Assembly: GCA_034420695.1 (NCBI GenBank)
Contig: DAOULB010000052.1
Coordinates: 99,135-163,134, forward strand
Length of the DNA: 64,000 nucleotides
Direction of reading: 5' to 3'
From: Io17-Chloro-G2 sp034420695
Lineage (GTDB): Bacteria > Chloroflexota > Dehalococcoidia > Lucifugimonadales > UBA3495
This document shows positions 25,863-34,420 of the stretch, piece after piece (positions within the stretch are counted from its first letter, which is position 1; every line of letters begins with the position of its first letter). Under the pieces are notes generated by a model. The model was not told the DNA's origin. It did no database searches and saw only the letters and a list, made by a program, of their open reading frames with translations. Both the position numbers and the translations under genes were made by a program.

Positions 25863-26567
25863 GCCGTTGTCAATGTTGACCACCGCCACCCCGGGCGCAC
25901 AGCTGTTTATCATCCCCAGTAGCGCCGCCAGTCCTTCGAAGCTGGCGCCGTAGCCCACGCTGGTGGGCACTGCAACCACCGGAGCCGAAACCAACCCGGC
26001 GACCACCGAGGTGATGGCCGCCTCCATTCCCGCCGTGACCACGATGACCCTAGCAGCACGGAGTCGGGGCAGTACGTCCAGCAGGCGGTGCAGACCCGCC
26101 ACTCCCACGTCGTTTATCCGTTCCACCCTGTTGCCCATGAGCTCAGCAGTGACTGCGGCCTCTTCTGCCACCGGCAGGTCGGCGGTGCCTGCCGTTACCA
26201 CTAATACTCCCTCCATCTTGGGAATGGGATTCGGTGATGGAACTACTATGGTCCCGGAAAGTGCGTTGAACTCAGCTTCAGGCGTGCGCGTCAGGCACTC
26301 GTCATATGCCCGTTGGTCGGTCTTCGTAACCAGGACCGGGTTGCCCCTTCCGGCCAGCGCTGCAACTATCCGGGATACCTGCTCCGGGGTCTTGCCTCTG
26401 CCCAGCACCACCTCCGGGAAGCCCGTGCGCAGCGGGCGATGGTGGTCAACCTTGGCAAAATCCAAGTCCTCATAAGGCAGGTTGCGCAGGGCCTCCAAGA
26501 CGTCCTCAACACCCTGCCGCCCATCCCGGAGGGCCTCCAAGTGCTGGCGGATCTGGTCAGAATACAT
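25803..26567 (-). CDS. larB: Nickel-pincer cofactor biosynthesis protein LarB
   Basis: A 254-residue LarB homologue. LarB carboxylates and hydrolyses nicotinic acid adenine dinucleotide as the first step of nickel-pincer cofactor synthesis. The N-terminal helical part (LRDGRQGVEDVLEALRNLPYED) is followed by FPEVVLGRGKTPEQ and the PurE-like (AIRC) core: VLVVTAGTADLPVAEEA, GVAGLHRLLD, VVTAGMEAAITSVVAGL, AVPTSVGYGASF, and VVNIDNGFGAGYLAA. The 3' end overlaps the start of the flippase fragment by 29 bases. larC is at 16867-18060. Confidence 0.92.
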   Translation of the reverse strand: MYSDQIRQHLEALRDGRQGVEDVLEALRNLPYEDLDFAKVDHHRPLRTGFPEVVLGRGKTPEQVSRIVAALAGRGNPVLVTKTDQRAYDECLTRTPEAEFNALSGTIVVPSPNPIPKMEGVLVVTAGTADLPVAEEAAVTAELMGNRVERINDVGVAGLHRLLDVLPRLRAARVIVVTAGMEAAITSVVAGLVSAPVVAVPTSVGYGASFEGLAALLGMINSCAPGVAVVNIDNGFGAGYLAARINEMGQGAGD

Positions 26568-26721
26568 AGAATTGGGGATGAAACGGCCAAGTAGTTGGCC
26601 GGAATAGAGTATCGTTGAGAATCACTGGCAAGAATTCCAGCCTTTTGGAATTTAGCGGGCCGGCGCTCTGCAGGCCGGGGCTCGGAATCTTCCCGCGCCT
26701 GCCCTCTCCGGTAAGTTGCCC

Positions 26722-27087
26722 TTAGGGCAAATCCGGCCTCGCCGGACCTTGGCGTACTTGGTAGAACATGGCCCCAAGCCCGCCCATGCTGGCGGTGTAA
26801 AACGTCAAGACCGCCGCGCCTCCCCAGGCAACGAAGATAATCCGCCTGTCCTCGGCCAATACCGTTATAACGGCCGCTGCCGCCACCAGGATGATCAGGG
26901 CGACCGAGCCGAGCAAGCACCCGAAAATAAACGACTTCACCGAAGGCGAGCCGCCGTGGGAAGAGGCGTGGGAGATTCCAAAGTACCCCCCGATAAAAGG
27001 TGACGCCGGCGCCAGTACAAAGTGGGCTATAGGAATCAGGAAACACACCACCATTATCCCAAAGGCTACCAGCACACCCTTAGCCAT
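26722..27087 (-). CDS. Small integral membrane protein, unknown
   Basis: A 121-residue protein with three hydrophobic segments: about residues 4-26 (FGIMVVCFLIPIAHFVLAP), 53-78 (FIFGCLLGSVALIILVAAAA) and 83-109 (IFVAWGGAAVLTFYTASMGG). No motif of a known family is recognised. It lies 154 bases upstream of larB on the same strand. Part of its 3' end was duplicated into the chimeric pseudogene at 25397-25571. Confidence 0.6.
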   Translation of the reverse strand: MAKGVLVAFGIMVVCFLIPIAHFVLAPASPFIGGYFGISHASSHGGSPSVKSFIFGCLLGSVALIILVAAAAVITVLAEDRRIIFVAWGGAAVLTFYTASMGGLGAMFYQVRQGPARPDLP

Positions 27088-27330
27088 TTCTTGGCCTTGC
27101 TCCTCCCCTTGAAAGATGGTCGTCCCGTTCCAGCTTCCCGGCTAGGCCCGCATGACCCGTCTGGGTTGGAACGAAAGAGATTATAGACATACACCGTCAA
27201 ATACCGTCAACGCGCTGCATCGGAACACTCACCTTCCTGGCAAGCAATCAGGGAACATTGACCAGTGTGGGGTTATACTTCACCCATCACAGGGCAGCCC
27301 GGACTTTCCGGATGCAAGGAGCACACGCAC

Positions 27331-27789
27331 ATGCCTTCAGAACAAGCGGGCAACCAGGACCCGTATGATTCGCCGTTTGCCCGGTTGCTGGAAATGGTCG
27401 CCGGCATATCCCAAGACGGGCGCGGCTCCGCCTTGATGCAAATCAAGGAAAAACACAAACAGGCGGCAGGCGCTGTCCAAGGAGGTCTCATAGTCACCCT
27501 GGCAGACTTTGCCTTTCACCGGGCCGTGCGTTCCTTGATGGAGCCTGGGCAACTGGCCGTTACAGTGGAATTGAAGCTCAACTTCATTGCCCCCGCCAGG
27601 GAAGGGAACCTCACTGCCACGGCCAACATTGTCAGCCGGGGACGCCGGCTGATAGTGGGTGAAATGGAGGTAACCAATCAGGACGGGGCGTTAATCGCCA
27701 AGGGCCTGGGCACCTACAGCCTGGTAAACCCCTCCAGGCAGTCCGGCCCCTCCGTCCTGGATGACTCTCAGGGCAGCCCGCCGGAATGA
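27331..27789 (+). CDS. PaaI-type hotdog thioesterase
   Basis: A 152-residue hotdog-fold protein likely to hydrolyse acyl-CoA thioesters. The hotdog helix reads KQAAGAVQGGLIVTLADFAFHRAV near residues 46-69, followed by VTVELKLNFIAPAREG and a C-terminal VSRGRRLIVGEMEVTNQDG. In most PaaI proteins the helix begins HGG; here it is QGG, so the usual histidine is missing while the LAD aspartate is kept. The start at 27331 follows AAGGAG; a longer frame from 27265 is unlikely. Confidence 0.82.
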   Translation: MPSEQAGNQDPYDSPFARLLEMVAGISQDGRGSALMQIKEKHKQAAGAVQGGLIVTLADFAFHRAVRSLMEPGQLAVTVELKLNFIAPAREGNLTATANIVSRGRRLIVGEMEVTNQDGALIAKGLGTYSLVNPSRQSGPSVLDDSQGSPPE

Positions 27790-27846
27790 AGCAGTCACTC
27801 TCTTCCCTTCATGCCCGGCCATTGTTGACCCCACCGATAGACAATA

Positions 27847-27875
27847 TTGGATATGCCCTTGGCAGGTGCTATAAT
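27847..27875 (+). promoter_or_regulatory. Sigma-70 promoter for the Rrf2 regulator
   Basis: TTGGAT (27847-27852), 17 bases, TATAAT (27870-27875). Transcription would start near 27882, about 35 bases before the ATG at 27917. Confidence 0.75.
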
Positions 27876-27916
27876 TCGCCTTTAGGCGGGGTAGTGCGTC
27901 GCTGGAGGTGACTAGC

Positions 27917-28345
27917 ATGAAGGTCCCCATGAAAGTGGACTATGGGGTTCGAGCCCTAGTGGAATTGGCCTCCAAGTATGGCGAAGCCTACGTGCAGACC
28001 GCCGAAATAGCCTCCAGGCAGGGCATCCCGGAAGCCTACTTGGACCAGTTGATGACAACCCTCAACAAGTTCGGATTTGTCACCAGCCGGCGTGGACCTC
28101 AAGGCGGCCACCGGCTGGCCAGGGATCCCCGGGAAATAACCATAAGCATGATCATGACAACGCTCGACGGCAACGCCTCTCCCTTGGACTGTTTCATCAA
28201 CCCTAAGGACTGCGTTCTCTCCGAGTCCTGCGCCCAGCAGGAAGTCTGGAAGTCGGTTGAGGACGCCGTTAACCAAGTCTTGACCAGTATCACCCTGGCC
28301 GACTTGGCCCAGCGCCAGCGTTACCTGGCAGGACAGTTGGCCTGA
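27917..28345 (+). CDS. Rrf2 family transcriptional regulator
   Basis: A 142-residue Rrf2 winged-helix protein. MKVPMKVDYGVRALVELA starts the HTH, IASRQGIPEAYLDQLMTTL is the recognition part, and SRRGPQGGHRLAR is the wing. Three cysteines in DCFINPKDCVLSESC (residues about 90-105) match the Fe-S ligand positions of IscR/NsrR-type regulators. In this position it may control the downstream E1 and cysteine synthase genes, like IscR or CymR, but that is inferred. The ATG at 27917 has GGAGG 8 bases upstream. Confidence 0.9.
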   Translation: MKVPMKVDYGVRALVELASKYGEAYVQTAEIASRQGIPEAYLDQLMTTLNKFGFVTSRRGPQGGHRLARDPREITISMIMTTLDGNASPLDCFINPKDCVLSESCAQQEVWKSVEDAVNQVLTSITLADLAQRQRYLAGQLA

Positions 28346-28470
28346 CGCACCCAGTAATGGCACCGCCCGGCCTTTAGTCATTCCTGCGCCCATCCGGCGG
28401 AAGCGACCCGGTGCAAGCGCAGGTTTTGTCTGTAAACAGCCCTTTCAAGAGAGCAAGGAGGAGAATCAAA

Positions 28471-29322
28471 ATGGCCCAGCAACCCTTGACACTGACCCCG
28501 GACCAAGTCAAACGGTACAGCCGCCACATTATAATGAACGATGTTGGCAGCAGCGGCCAGCGCAAGCTGATGCAGTCCAAGGCGCTGATAGTCGGGGCCG
28601 GCGGCCTCGGTTCTCCCTCGGCAATCTACCTGGCCTTGGCCGGTGTCGGCACCGTGGGAATAGTGGACTTCGACGTGGTGGAAGTTTCCAACCTGCAGAG
28701 GCAAATCCTCCATCACACCTCCGACGTGGGACGCCCTAAGCTGGAATCGGCCAAGGACAACATCGCCGCCTACAACCCCGACGTGAACGTGGTGATGCAC
28801 GGCGACCGTCTCGAGTCTGACAACGCCATGGAAGTCATCAGCCAGTACGACTTGGTGATTAACGGGGCCGACAACTTCGCCACCCGTTACTTGGTAAATG
28901 ATGCCTGCTACTTGGCAGGAAAGCCCCTGGTGGACGGCAGCATCCTGATTTTCGACGGCCAGGCCACCGTCTTTATCCCGGGCGAAGGCTGCTACCGCTG
29001 CCTGTTCCCCTCTCCTCCTCCTCCGGGCATGGTGCCCAACTGCGCCGAGGCCGGTGTCCTGGGCGCGTTGACCGGCCTGGTGGGCAGCATTCAGGCCACC
29101 GAGGCTCTGAAGCTCTTCCTGGGCATTGGGGAGAACCTGAGTTCCCGCCTCCTGCTGGTGGACGCCCTCAGCATGAACTTCCGGGAGGTCAGGCTCAGGC
29201 GCAATCCTGCCTGCCCCTTGTGCGGTGACAACCCAACCGTCACGGAACTGATCGACTACGAAATCTTCTGCGGTTTGGGGGAACCGGAGACCCACCAAGT
29301 GGCTGCCGCCGCTTCCAACTAG
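28471..29322 (+). CDS. MoeB/ThiF/HesA-type sulfur-carrier adenylyltransferase (E1-like)
   Basis: A 283-residue E1-like enzyme that adenylates the C-terminal glycine of a ubiquitin-like sulfur carrier. RYSRHIIMNDVGSSGQRKL leads into the nucleotide loop IVGAGGLGSP, then GIVDFDVVEVSNLQRQILH with the Arg finger region and the catalytic aspartate in INGADNFATRYLVNDAC. Two zinc-binding CxxC pairs are present (CYRC near residue 180, CPLC near 253). There is no rhodanese domain. It starts at 28471 behind an AAGGAGG site and is followed 75 bases later by a CysM-type gene. Confidence 0.92.
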   Translation: MAQQPLTLTPDQVKRYSRHIIMNDVGSSGQRKLMQSKALIVGAGGLGSPSAIYLALAGVGTVGIVDFDVVEVSNLQRQILHHTSDVGRPKLESAKDNIAAYNPDVNVVMHGDRLESDNAMEVISQYDLVINGADNFATRYLVNDACYLAGKPLVDGSILIFDGQATVFIPGEGCYRCLFPSPPPPGMVPNCAEAGVLGALTGLVGSIQATEALKLFLGIGENLSSRLLLVDALSMNFREVRLRRNPACPLCGDNPTVTELIDYEIFCGLGEPETHQVAAAASN

Positions 29323-29397
29323 CCATTATTCACCATCGGCTCCCGTCGACGGGCCATCATTTCAGGGGACTCAAGAGCCGCACGCTATTCGCCGGAC

Positions 29398-30348
29398 ATG
29401 ATAACTGGAGCAGCTTACAAGGGAATCCTGTCAGCCATCGGCAACACGCCGATGGTGGAATTCCAGCGCATGTGCCCCAAGGAAGACGTGCGCATTTTTG
29501 CCAAGCTTGAGGGACAGAACCCTACCGGCAGCGTCAAGGACCGCATCGCCCTTAAGATGGTCGACCAAGCTGAGCGGGACGGCGAACTCAGCGGCAGCCG
29601 CACCATCTTGGAACCCACCAGCGGCAACACCGGCATCTCCCTGGCCATGGTGGCCCGGCTCCGGGGCTACAAGCTGGCAGTCGTCATGCCCGAAAACGTC
29701 AGCGTCGAGCGCGCCCAACTCCTTCAGGCCTACGGGGCCGAAATCATCAACTCCGACGGCTCCCTAGGCACCAACGGCTCCATAGACGTTGCCCAGGACT
29801 TGCTGGAAAAGCGGCCCCACGACTACTTCATGCCCTACCAGTACGGGAACGCTGGCAACCCCGGTGCCCACTACGAGACCACCGGGCAGGAAATCATCAA
29901 CACCCTCCCCAACGTGGACATGTTCGTCGCCGGGCTGGGCACCGGCGGCACCCTGATGGGGGTGGGCCGCCGGCTGAAGGAGCACAATCCGGAAATCAAA
30001 GTCGTGGCCGTCGCTCCCGAGCCCGACGACTTCATCTCCGGCCTGCGGGACTTGGACCAAGGATTTATTCCGCCAATCTTGGACCTGAACTTGCTGGACT
30101 CCCGCATGCTGGTCAGCAGCCTGGATGCCTTCCGCACCACCCAGGAGCTATTGCATCAGGAAGGCATCTTTGCCGGCGTATCCTCCGGGTCCGTGGTATA
30201 CGCCGCACTGCGCCAAGCCGAGCGGATGGAAAGCGGAAACATCGTCTGCCTGCTGGCCGACGGCGGTTGGAAATACCTCAGCACCAGCCTCTGGACCAAG
30301 GACTACCAGCAGTTGGCCAAGGAGTCTCAAGGAAAAATCTGGTGGTAG
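29398..30348 (+). CDS. cysM: PLP-dependent cysteine synthase, CysM type
   Basis: A 316-residue fold-type II PLP enzyme. PLP binds Lys47 in NPTGSVKDRIA, the substrate loop is EPTSGNTGISLA, the phosphate loop is GLGTGGTLMGVG, and the late SSGSVVYAAL and ADGGWKYLSTSLW are present. The C-terminus ending GKIWW and the GLRDLDQGF stretch resemble mycobacterial CysM, which uses O-phosphoserine and the thiocarboxylated carrier CysO instead of acetylserine and sulfide; the arginine linked to phosphoserine recognition appears kept. The preceding E1 enzyme fits that route. No carrier gene is seen nearby. Confidence 0.88.
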   Translation: MITGAAYKGILSAIGNTPMVEFQRMCPKEDVRIFAKLEGQNPTGSVKDRIALKMVDQAERDGELSGSRTILEPTSGNTGISLAMVARLRGYKLAVVMPENVSVERAQLLQAYGAEIINSDGSLGTNGSIDVAQDLLEKRPHDYFMPYQYGNAGNPGAHYETTGQEIINTLPNVDMFVAGLGTGGTLMGVGRRLKEHNPEIKVVAVAPEPDDFISGLRDLDQGFIPPILDLNLLDSRMLVSSLDAFRTTQELLHQEGIFAGVSSGSVVYAALRQAERMESGNIVCLLADGGWKYLSTSLWTKDYQQLAKESQGKIWW

Positions 30349-30370
30349 GCTCCGGACCAGCCTCTCACCC

Positions 30371-30399
30371 TTGAATGGCCATTACTCCAATGCTATACT
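30371..30399 (+). promoter_or_regulatory. Sigma-70 promoter of the nusA operon
   Basis: TTGAAT (30371-30376), 17 bases, TATACT (30394-30399). It lies 103 bases before the nusA ATG and drives the translation-factor operon. Confidence 0.75.
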
Positions 30400-30422
30400 A
30401 AACCAATATAGTTTCTACGATA

Positions 30423-30445
30423 GGAAGCGGGGGACACCCGCTTTC
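30423..30445 (+). promoter_or_regulatory. Leader stem-loop of the nusA operon
   Basis: AAGCGGG and CCCGCTT pair around a 5-base loop, right after the predicted transcription start. Similar short stem-loops are known in leaders of rimP-nusA operons and may act in attenuation or feedback. rimP itself is absent here. Confidence 0.5.
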
Positions 30446-30501
30446 TTGCTGTAGTGAGGCATGGTCAAGTTCCGGTAGACTTGACGAGAGGGCGCATCGC
30501 C

Positions 30502-32115
30502 ATGAAAAGCGACTTTCTGATAGCGTTGACCCAACTGGCTGCCGAACGACACCTGCCCAGGGAGCAGGTGCTGCAGGCCATTGAAGTAGCTTTGGCCTCG
30601 GCCTTCAAGAAAGATAATCCGGCGTCGGGTCAGAACATTTCGGTCAAGCTGAACCCCAACACCGGGGAAGTAAGCGTCTACGCCCTCAAGACCGTGGTCG
30701 AAACGGTCGAGGACACCGACCGGGAAATCAGCGTAAACGACGCCCAAGGCATCAAGAAAAGCGCCGTTCTTGGCGACGAGATTGCCGCTCAGGAACCTCT
30801 GCCCCACAATGCCAGCCGCATCGCCGCCCAGACCGCCAAGCAGGTGGTCCTCCAACGCCTGCGCGAGGCTGAACGGGAGCTCCTGTACCAAGAGTTCCTG
30901 CAGCATGAAGAGGACATCATCTCCGGCGTAATCGACCAGACCGAGTCCGGCCGCACCATCCTGGTGGATTTGGGCCGCGCCCAAGCCATCCTGCCCTATG
31001 AGGAGCAGGTCCCCACCGAGCGATACCGGAAGGGACAGCGCATAAAGGCCTATGTCGTCAGTGTCCGGAATTCCCCCAAGGGGCCGGAGATACTGGTCTC
31101 CCGCAGTCACCGCAACGTCCTGAAGCGCTTGTTCGAGATTGAGGTCCCAGAGGTTTACAACGGCATCGTTGAAATCAAGGGCATCGCCAGGGAAGCAGGC
31201 ATCCGCAGCAAGGTAGCCGTCAGCTCCACCCAGCCAGGCATCGACCCGGTGGGCTCCTGCATCGGAGTGCGCGGCAACAGGATTCAAAGCATAGTCAACG
31301 AGCTTCAGGGAGAGAAGATCGACGTTGTCCCCTGGGACTCGGACCCCAGGGTCTTTATCGCCAAGGCTTTGAGCCCCTCCGAGGCCGTAGAGGTCGAGCT
31401 TTCCCCCGACACCATGACCGCCATGGTCGTTGTTCCAGACCGTCAGCTCTCCCTGGCCATAGGCAAAGAGGGACAGAACACCCGCTTGGCGGCCCGCCTT
31501 ACCGGTTGGCGTTTGGATATCAAGGGCATGACCGAGTGGGAAGAGATCAGAGAGGCCAGGCTGCGGCAGAGAGAATTGGAAGCCGAATTGGCGGCCCAAG
31601 TACCCGAGGTCGAAGAAGAACCGCCCGTTGAGGCAGAGGACGCAGTCACGCAGCCACAGGATGTCCTTGAGGTCACTGAGGAAGCTTCCGAGGAGGAGCA
31701 GGGCATTGCTGCCACCCCTGAAGTAGTCACAAGCGAAGACGAGACTGCGCAGCCGGATACGGTCGATACAGTCGCAACTGTAGACGAAGACGAACTGCTT
31801 GAAGCTCTCATGCGGGAGGAAGAGGAGGCTGCCGGGGAAACTCCACAGCTTGTGGAAGAAGATGCGTTCGCCGGTCTCAGCGTCGATGAGCTACAGTCTT
31901 TCACCATAGACGACGTGGAAGCGGTAGAGGAAGAAGGAGACGAGGACGACGCCGATTTCGACCTGCCGGAATTGCCCCAAGTGCCCTTGCTTACCCCCGA
32001 TGCCGGCAAGATCAGGTTCGCCGAGGACCTGATAGAGGATGTCCGCGGCGGCCGCCGCGCCGGCAGGGGAAACCGGGGCGGTGGAAACCGGGGTGGACGG
32101 CGGGGTGGTCGATAA
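30502..32115 (+). CDS. nusA: Transcription termination/antitermination factor NusA
   Basis: A 537-residue RNA polymerase-binding factor. Order: the N-terminal RNAP-binding domain (residues 1-125), the S1 domain (GVIDQTESGRTILVDLGRAQ, residues about 135-200), KH1 (AREAGIRSKVAV, GSCIGVRGNRIQSIVNEL), and KH2 (LAIGKEGQNTRLAARLTGW). After residue ~355 a long acidic Glu/Asp-rich linker of about 150 residues leads to a basic RGG tail (GNRGGGNRGGRRGGR). Both parts are extra to the usual NusA. The ATG at 30502 follows GAGAGGG. Confidence 0.96.
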   Translation: MKSDFLIALTQLAAERHLPREQVLQAIEVALASAFKKDNPASGQNISVKLNPNTGEVSVYALKTVVETVEDTDREISVNDAQGIKKSAVLGDEIAAQEPLPHNASRIAAQTAKQVVLQRLREAERELLYQEFLQHEEDIISGVIDQTESGRTILVDLGRAQAILPYEEQVPTERYRKGQRIKAYVVSVRNSPKGPEILVSRSHRNVLKRLFEIEVPEVYNGIVEIKGIAREAGIRSKVAVSSTQPGIDPVGSCIGVRGNRIQSIVNELQGEKIDVVPWDSDPRVFIAKALSPSEAVEVELSPDTMTAMVVVPDRQLSLAIGKEGQNTRLAARLTGWRLDIKGMTEWEEIREARLRQRELEAELAAQVPEVEEEPPVEAEDAVTQPQDVLEVTEEASEEEQGIAATPEVVTSEDETAQPDTVDTVATVDEDELLEALMREEEEAAGETPQLVEEDAFAGLSVDELQSFTIDDVEAVEEEGDEDDADFDLPELPQVPLLTPDAGKIRFAEDLIEDVRGGRRAGRGNRGGGNRGGRRGGR

Positions 32116-32224
32116 CTCCTTCTTCAACCCTTCCGGGCCAAAAATTAGAGTGGGGTCCGCCAGCCAAGCCAGATTGTAAACCGCGGGCATCATCTTTCAG
32201 TCGCTCCCGGATTCTGGTGTTAGT

Positions 32225-32518
32225 TTGGCCAAGCGAAGACACATTCCCGAACGTACCTGCACTGCCTGCGGCAGGAAACTGCCGAAAGCTCAGTTGGTGC
32301 GCATCGTGAGGACCCCTCAGGGCTCCCTCCAAGTGGACGGGGCCGGCAAAACTCCCGGGCGCGGTGCCTATCTCTGCCGGGAACGGGATTGCTGGCAAGA
32401 CGGAGCCCGGCGTCACACTTTAGAGCGCAGCCTCAAGACCAGTCTGACGGTAGAGGACCGCGACCGGTTGTACTCTTCCTACCTGGAATTGATGGCGGGC
32501 CAGCCTTCGGAGATATGA
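32225..32518 (+). CDS. ylxR: YlxR (DUF448) RNA-binding protein
   Basis: A 97-residue protein between nusA and infB, the classic position of ylxR. IPERTCTACGRKLPKAQLVRIVR and GRGAYLC with RDCWQ are the conserved parts, including the GRGAYLC motif. YlxR binds RNA or RNase P components and affects translation or transcription. It starts with TTG at 32225, as no ATG fits the family start. infB starts 3 bases after it. Confidence 0.92.
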   Translation: MAKRRHIPERTCTACGRKLPKAQLVRIVRTPQGSLQVDGAGKTPGRGAYLCRERDCWQDGARRHTLERSLKTSLTVEDRDRLYSSYLELMAGQPSEI

Positions 32519-32521
32519 ACC

Positions 32522-34360
32522 ATGACATCCGACGGACGACCCGGAGCAGTAGGCACCCAATCGGCCGGTGAGGCAACTCCCCGCCGTGGCGCTTCGTCCC
32601 GCCGCAGCCAACCTAGGGTTCTGGTATTGCCGGAAACCTTGAGCGTGCAGCGTTTGGCCGAGCTGGTGGACCAGAATCCCATCGACGTTATCAAGCAATT
32701 GATGCGCAACGGGATTATGGCCTCCATGAACCAAGTCATCGACTACCAGATGGCCACCCTCGTCACTTCCGCCTTCGGCATCCGCACCACCATGGCGGAG
32801 CCGGAAGAAGCAACCAAAACCGTTGCCTCCGGCTCTGCCACAGACAGCGAGGCCGAGGAGCAAAGCCCCCGTCCGCCCGTGGTCACTATCCTTGGCCACG
32901 TTGACCACGGCAAGACAGCCTTGCTGGACACCATCAGGAACACCCAGGTAGCGGAGCGTGAAGCCGGCGGCATCACCCAACACATTGGGGCCTACCAGGC
33001 CCGCTTCAACGATCAGGACATCACCTTCCTGGACACTCCCGGCCACGCCGCCTTCACCGCCATACGCGCCAGGGGCGCCCGGGTTACCGACATTGCAGTG
33101 CTCGTGGTCGCCGCCGACGACGGAATCATGCCCCAGACCATCGAGGCCATGAACCACGCCAAGGCGGCCGACGTCCCGATAATCGTTGCAATAAACAAGA
33201 TGGACCTGCCCGGGGCTGACCCGGAGCGGGTCAAGCGCCAGCTGAGCGAACAGGAACTGTTGGTGGAAGACTGGGGAGGTGATATCGTTTCCTCCGAAGT
33301 CTCCGCCAGGACAGGGGATGGCATCGGCGACCTGATGGAGAACATCCTGCTGGTTGCCGAACTGGCCGAACTCAAGGCCAACCCAAACAAACAGGCCTCC
33401 GGGGCCGTCATTGAGGCCCGGTTGGACCGCAAGCGGGGTCCCACCGCCTCCGTGCTGGTTCAGGAAGGCACCTTGAGGGTGGGCGACTACGTCTCTGCCG
33501 GGAGCTCTTGGGGCCGGGTCCGGGCGATGAACGACCACCAAGGTCAACCCCTTAAAGAAGCCACGCCGGGTGTGCCCGCAGAAATACTGGGCTTCAACTC
33601 CACACCCCAAGCTGGAGACCTCCTGTCGGTGGTGGGCAGCGAACGCGCCGCCCGTGGCTTGGCGGAAGACCGGGACAAGGCAGCTTCATCCCAGCAGAAC
33701 CAAGTGCGGGCCCTGACCTTGGAAGAAGTGGTCCACCAAGGGGCCGGAACGGCTAAGGAAATGAACTTGGTCCTCAAGGCCGACGTACAGGGCAGCGTCG
33801 AAGCAGTCCGGCAAGCCTTGGAACAACTGACCGAAGAAGACCTGAGGGTCCGGGTGCTCCACTCCGGTTCCGGGGCAGTCACCGAATCCGACGTCATGCT
33901 GGCCAGCTCTTCGGAAGGCGTCGTAATAGCCTTTTCCGTGGGCGCCGAGCCCAGCGCCGAACGTCTGGCCGAGCGTATGGGCGTAGAAATACGTCAATAC
34001 AACATCATCTATCAGCTGATCGACGACGTGTCTCTGGCCCTCCAAGGCATGTTGGAGCCGGTCTACACCGACGTGATGGTCGGCCGCGCTGAAATTCGCG
34101 AGATATTCCCCTCCCGTCGGGGAGTGCAAATAGCCGGGTGCCGGGTCTTGGAAGGCCGCATCACCCGGGGGGCCAGCGTCAGAGTACTCCGCGAAGGCCA
34201 GTTGTTGCACGAAACTGTCATTGACAGCCTTCGCCATTTCCGCGACGAAGTCACCGAGATCAACGTGGGCGGGGACTGCGGCATCATTCTGCAGGGCTTC
34301 AATGACTTCCAACAGGGAGATCTGCTGGAAACCCACCGGCAGGAGAGAGGAAGGCGTTAA
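32522..34360 (+). CDS. infB: Translation initiation factor IF-2
   Basis: A 612-residue GTPase that places initiator tRNA on the small subunit. It has a short basic N-terminus, an IF2-N-like segment (VQRLAELVDQNPIDVIKQLMRNG), then the G domain: GHVDHGKT (G1), GGITQHIGA (G2), DTPGHAAF (G3), NKMD (G4), and further on the beta-barrel domains II and IV and the C-terminal fMet-tRNA binding domain. Compared with E. coli the N-terminal region is minimal. It ends 60 bases before rbfA. Confidence 0.97.
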   Translation: MTSDGRPGAVGTQSAGEATPRRGASSRRSQPRVLVLPETLSVQRLAELVDQNPIDVIKQLMRNGIMASMNQVIDYQMATLVTSAFGIRTTMAEPEEATKTVASGSATDSEAEEQSPRPPVVTILGHVDHGKTALLDTIRNTQVAEREAGGITQHIGAYQARFNDQDITFLDTPGHAAFTAIRARGARVTDIAVLVVAADDGIMPQTIEAMNHAKAADVPIIVAINKMDLPGADPERVKRQLSEQELLVEDWGGDIVSSEVSARTGDGIGDLMENILLVAELAELKANPNKQASGAVIEARLDRKRGPTASVLVQEGTLRVGDYVSAGSSWGRVRAMNDHQGQPLKEATPGVPAEILGFNSTPQAGDLLSVVGSERAARGLAEDRDKAASSQQNQVRALTLEEVVHQGAGTAKEMNLVLKADVQGSVEAVRQALEQLTEEDLRVRVLHSGSGAVTESDVMLASSSEGVVIAFSVGAEPSAERLAERMGVEIRQYNIIYQLIDDVSLALQGMLEPVYTDVMVGRAEIREIFPSRRGVQIAGCRVLEGRITRGASVRVLREGQLLHETVIDSLRHFRDEVTEINVGGDCGIILQGFNDFQQGDLLETHRQERGRR

Positions 34361-34420
34361 CCCCGGCTTGGGCAGGCTCCTCTTCCATCCCGCTGCCCAT
34401 CCTCTACCTTGGGGGCCGGA

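Noticed and set aside
32420..33610. Minus-strand frame of 396 codons over infB
   Set aside because: Antisense of infB, which has clear GTPase motifs.
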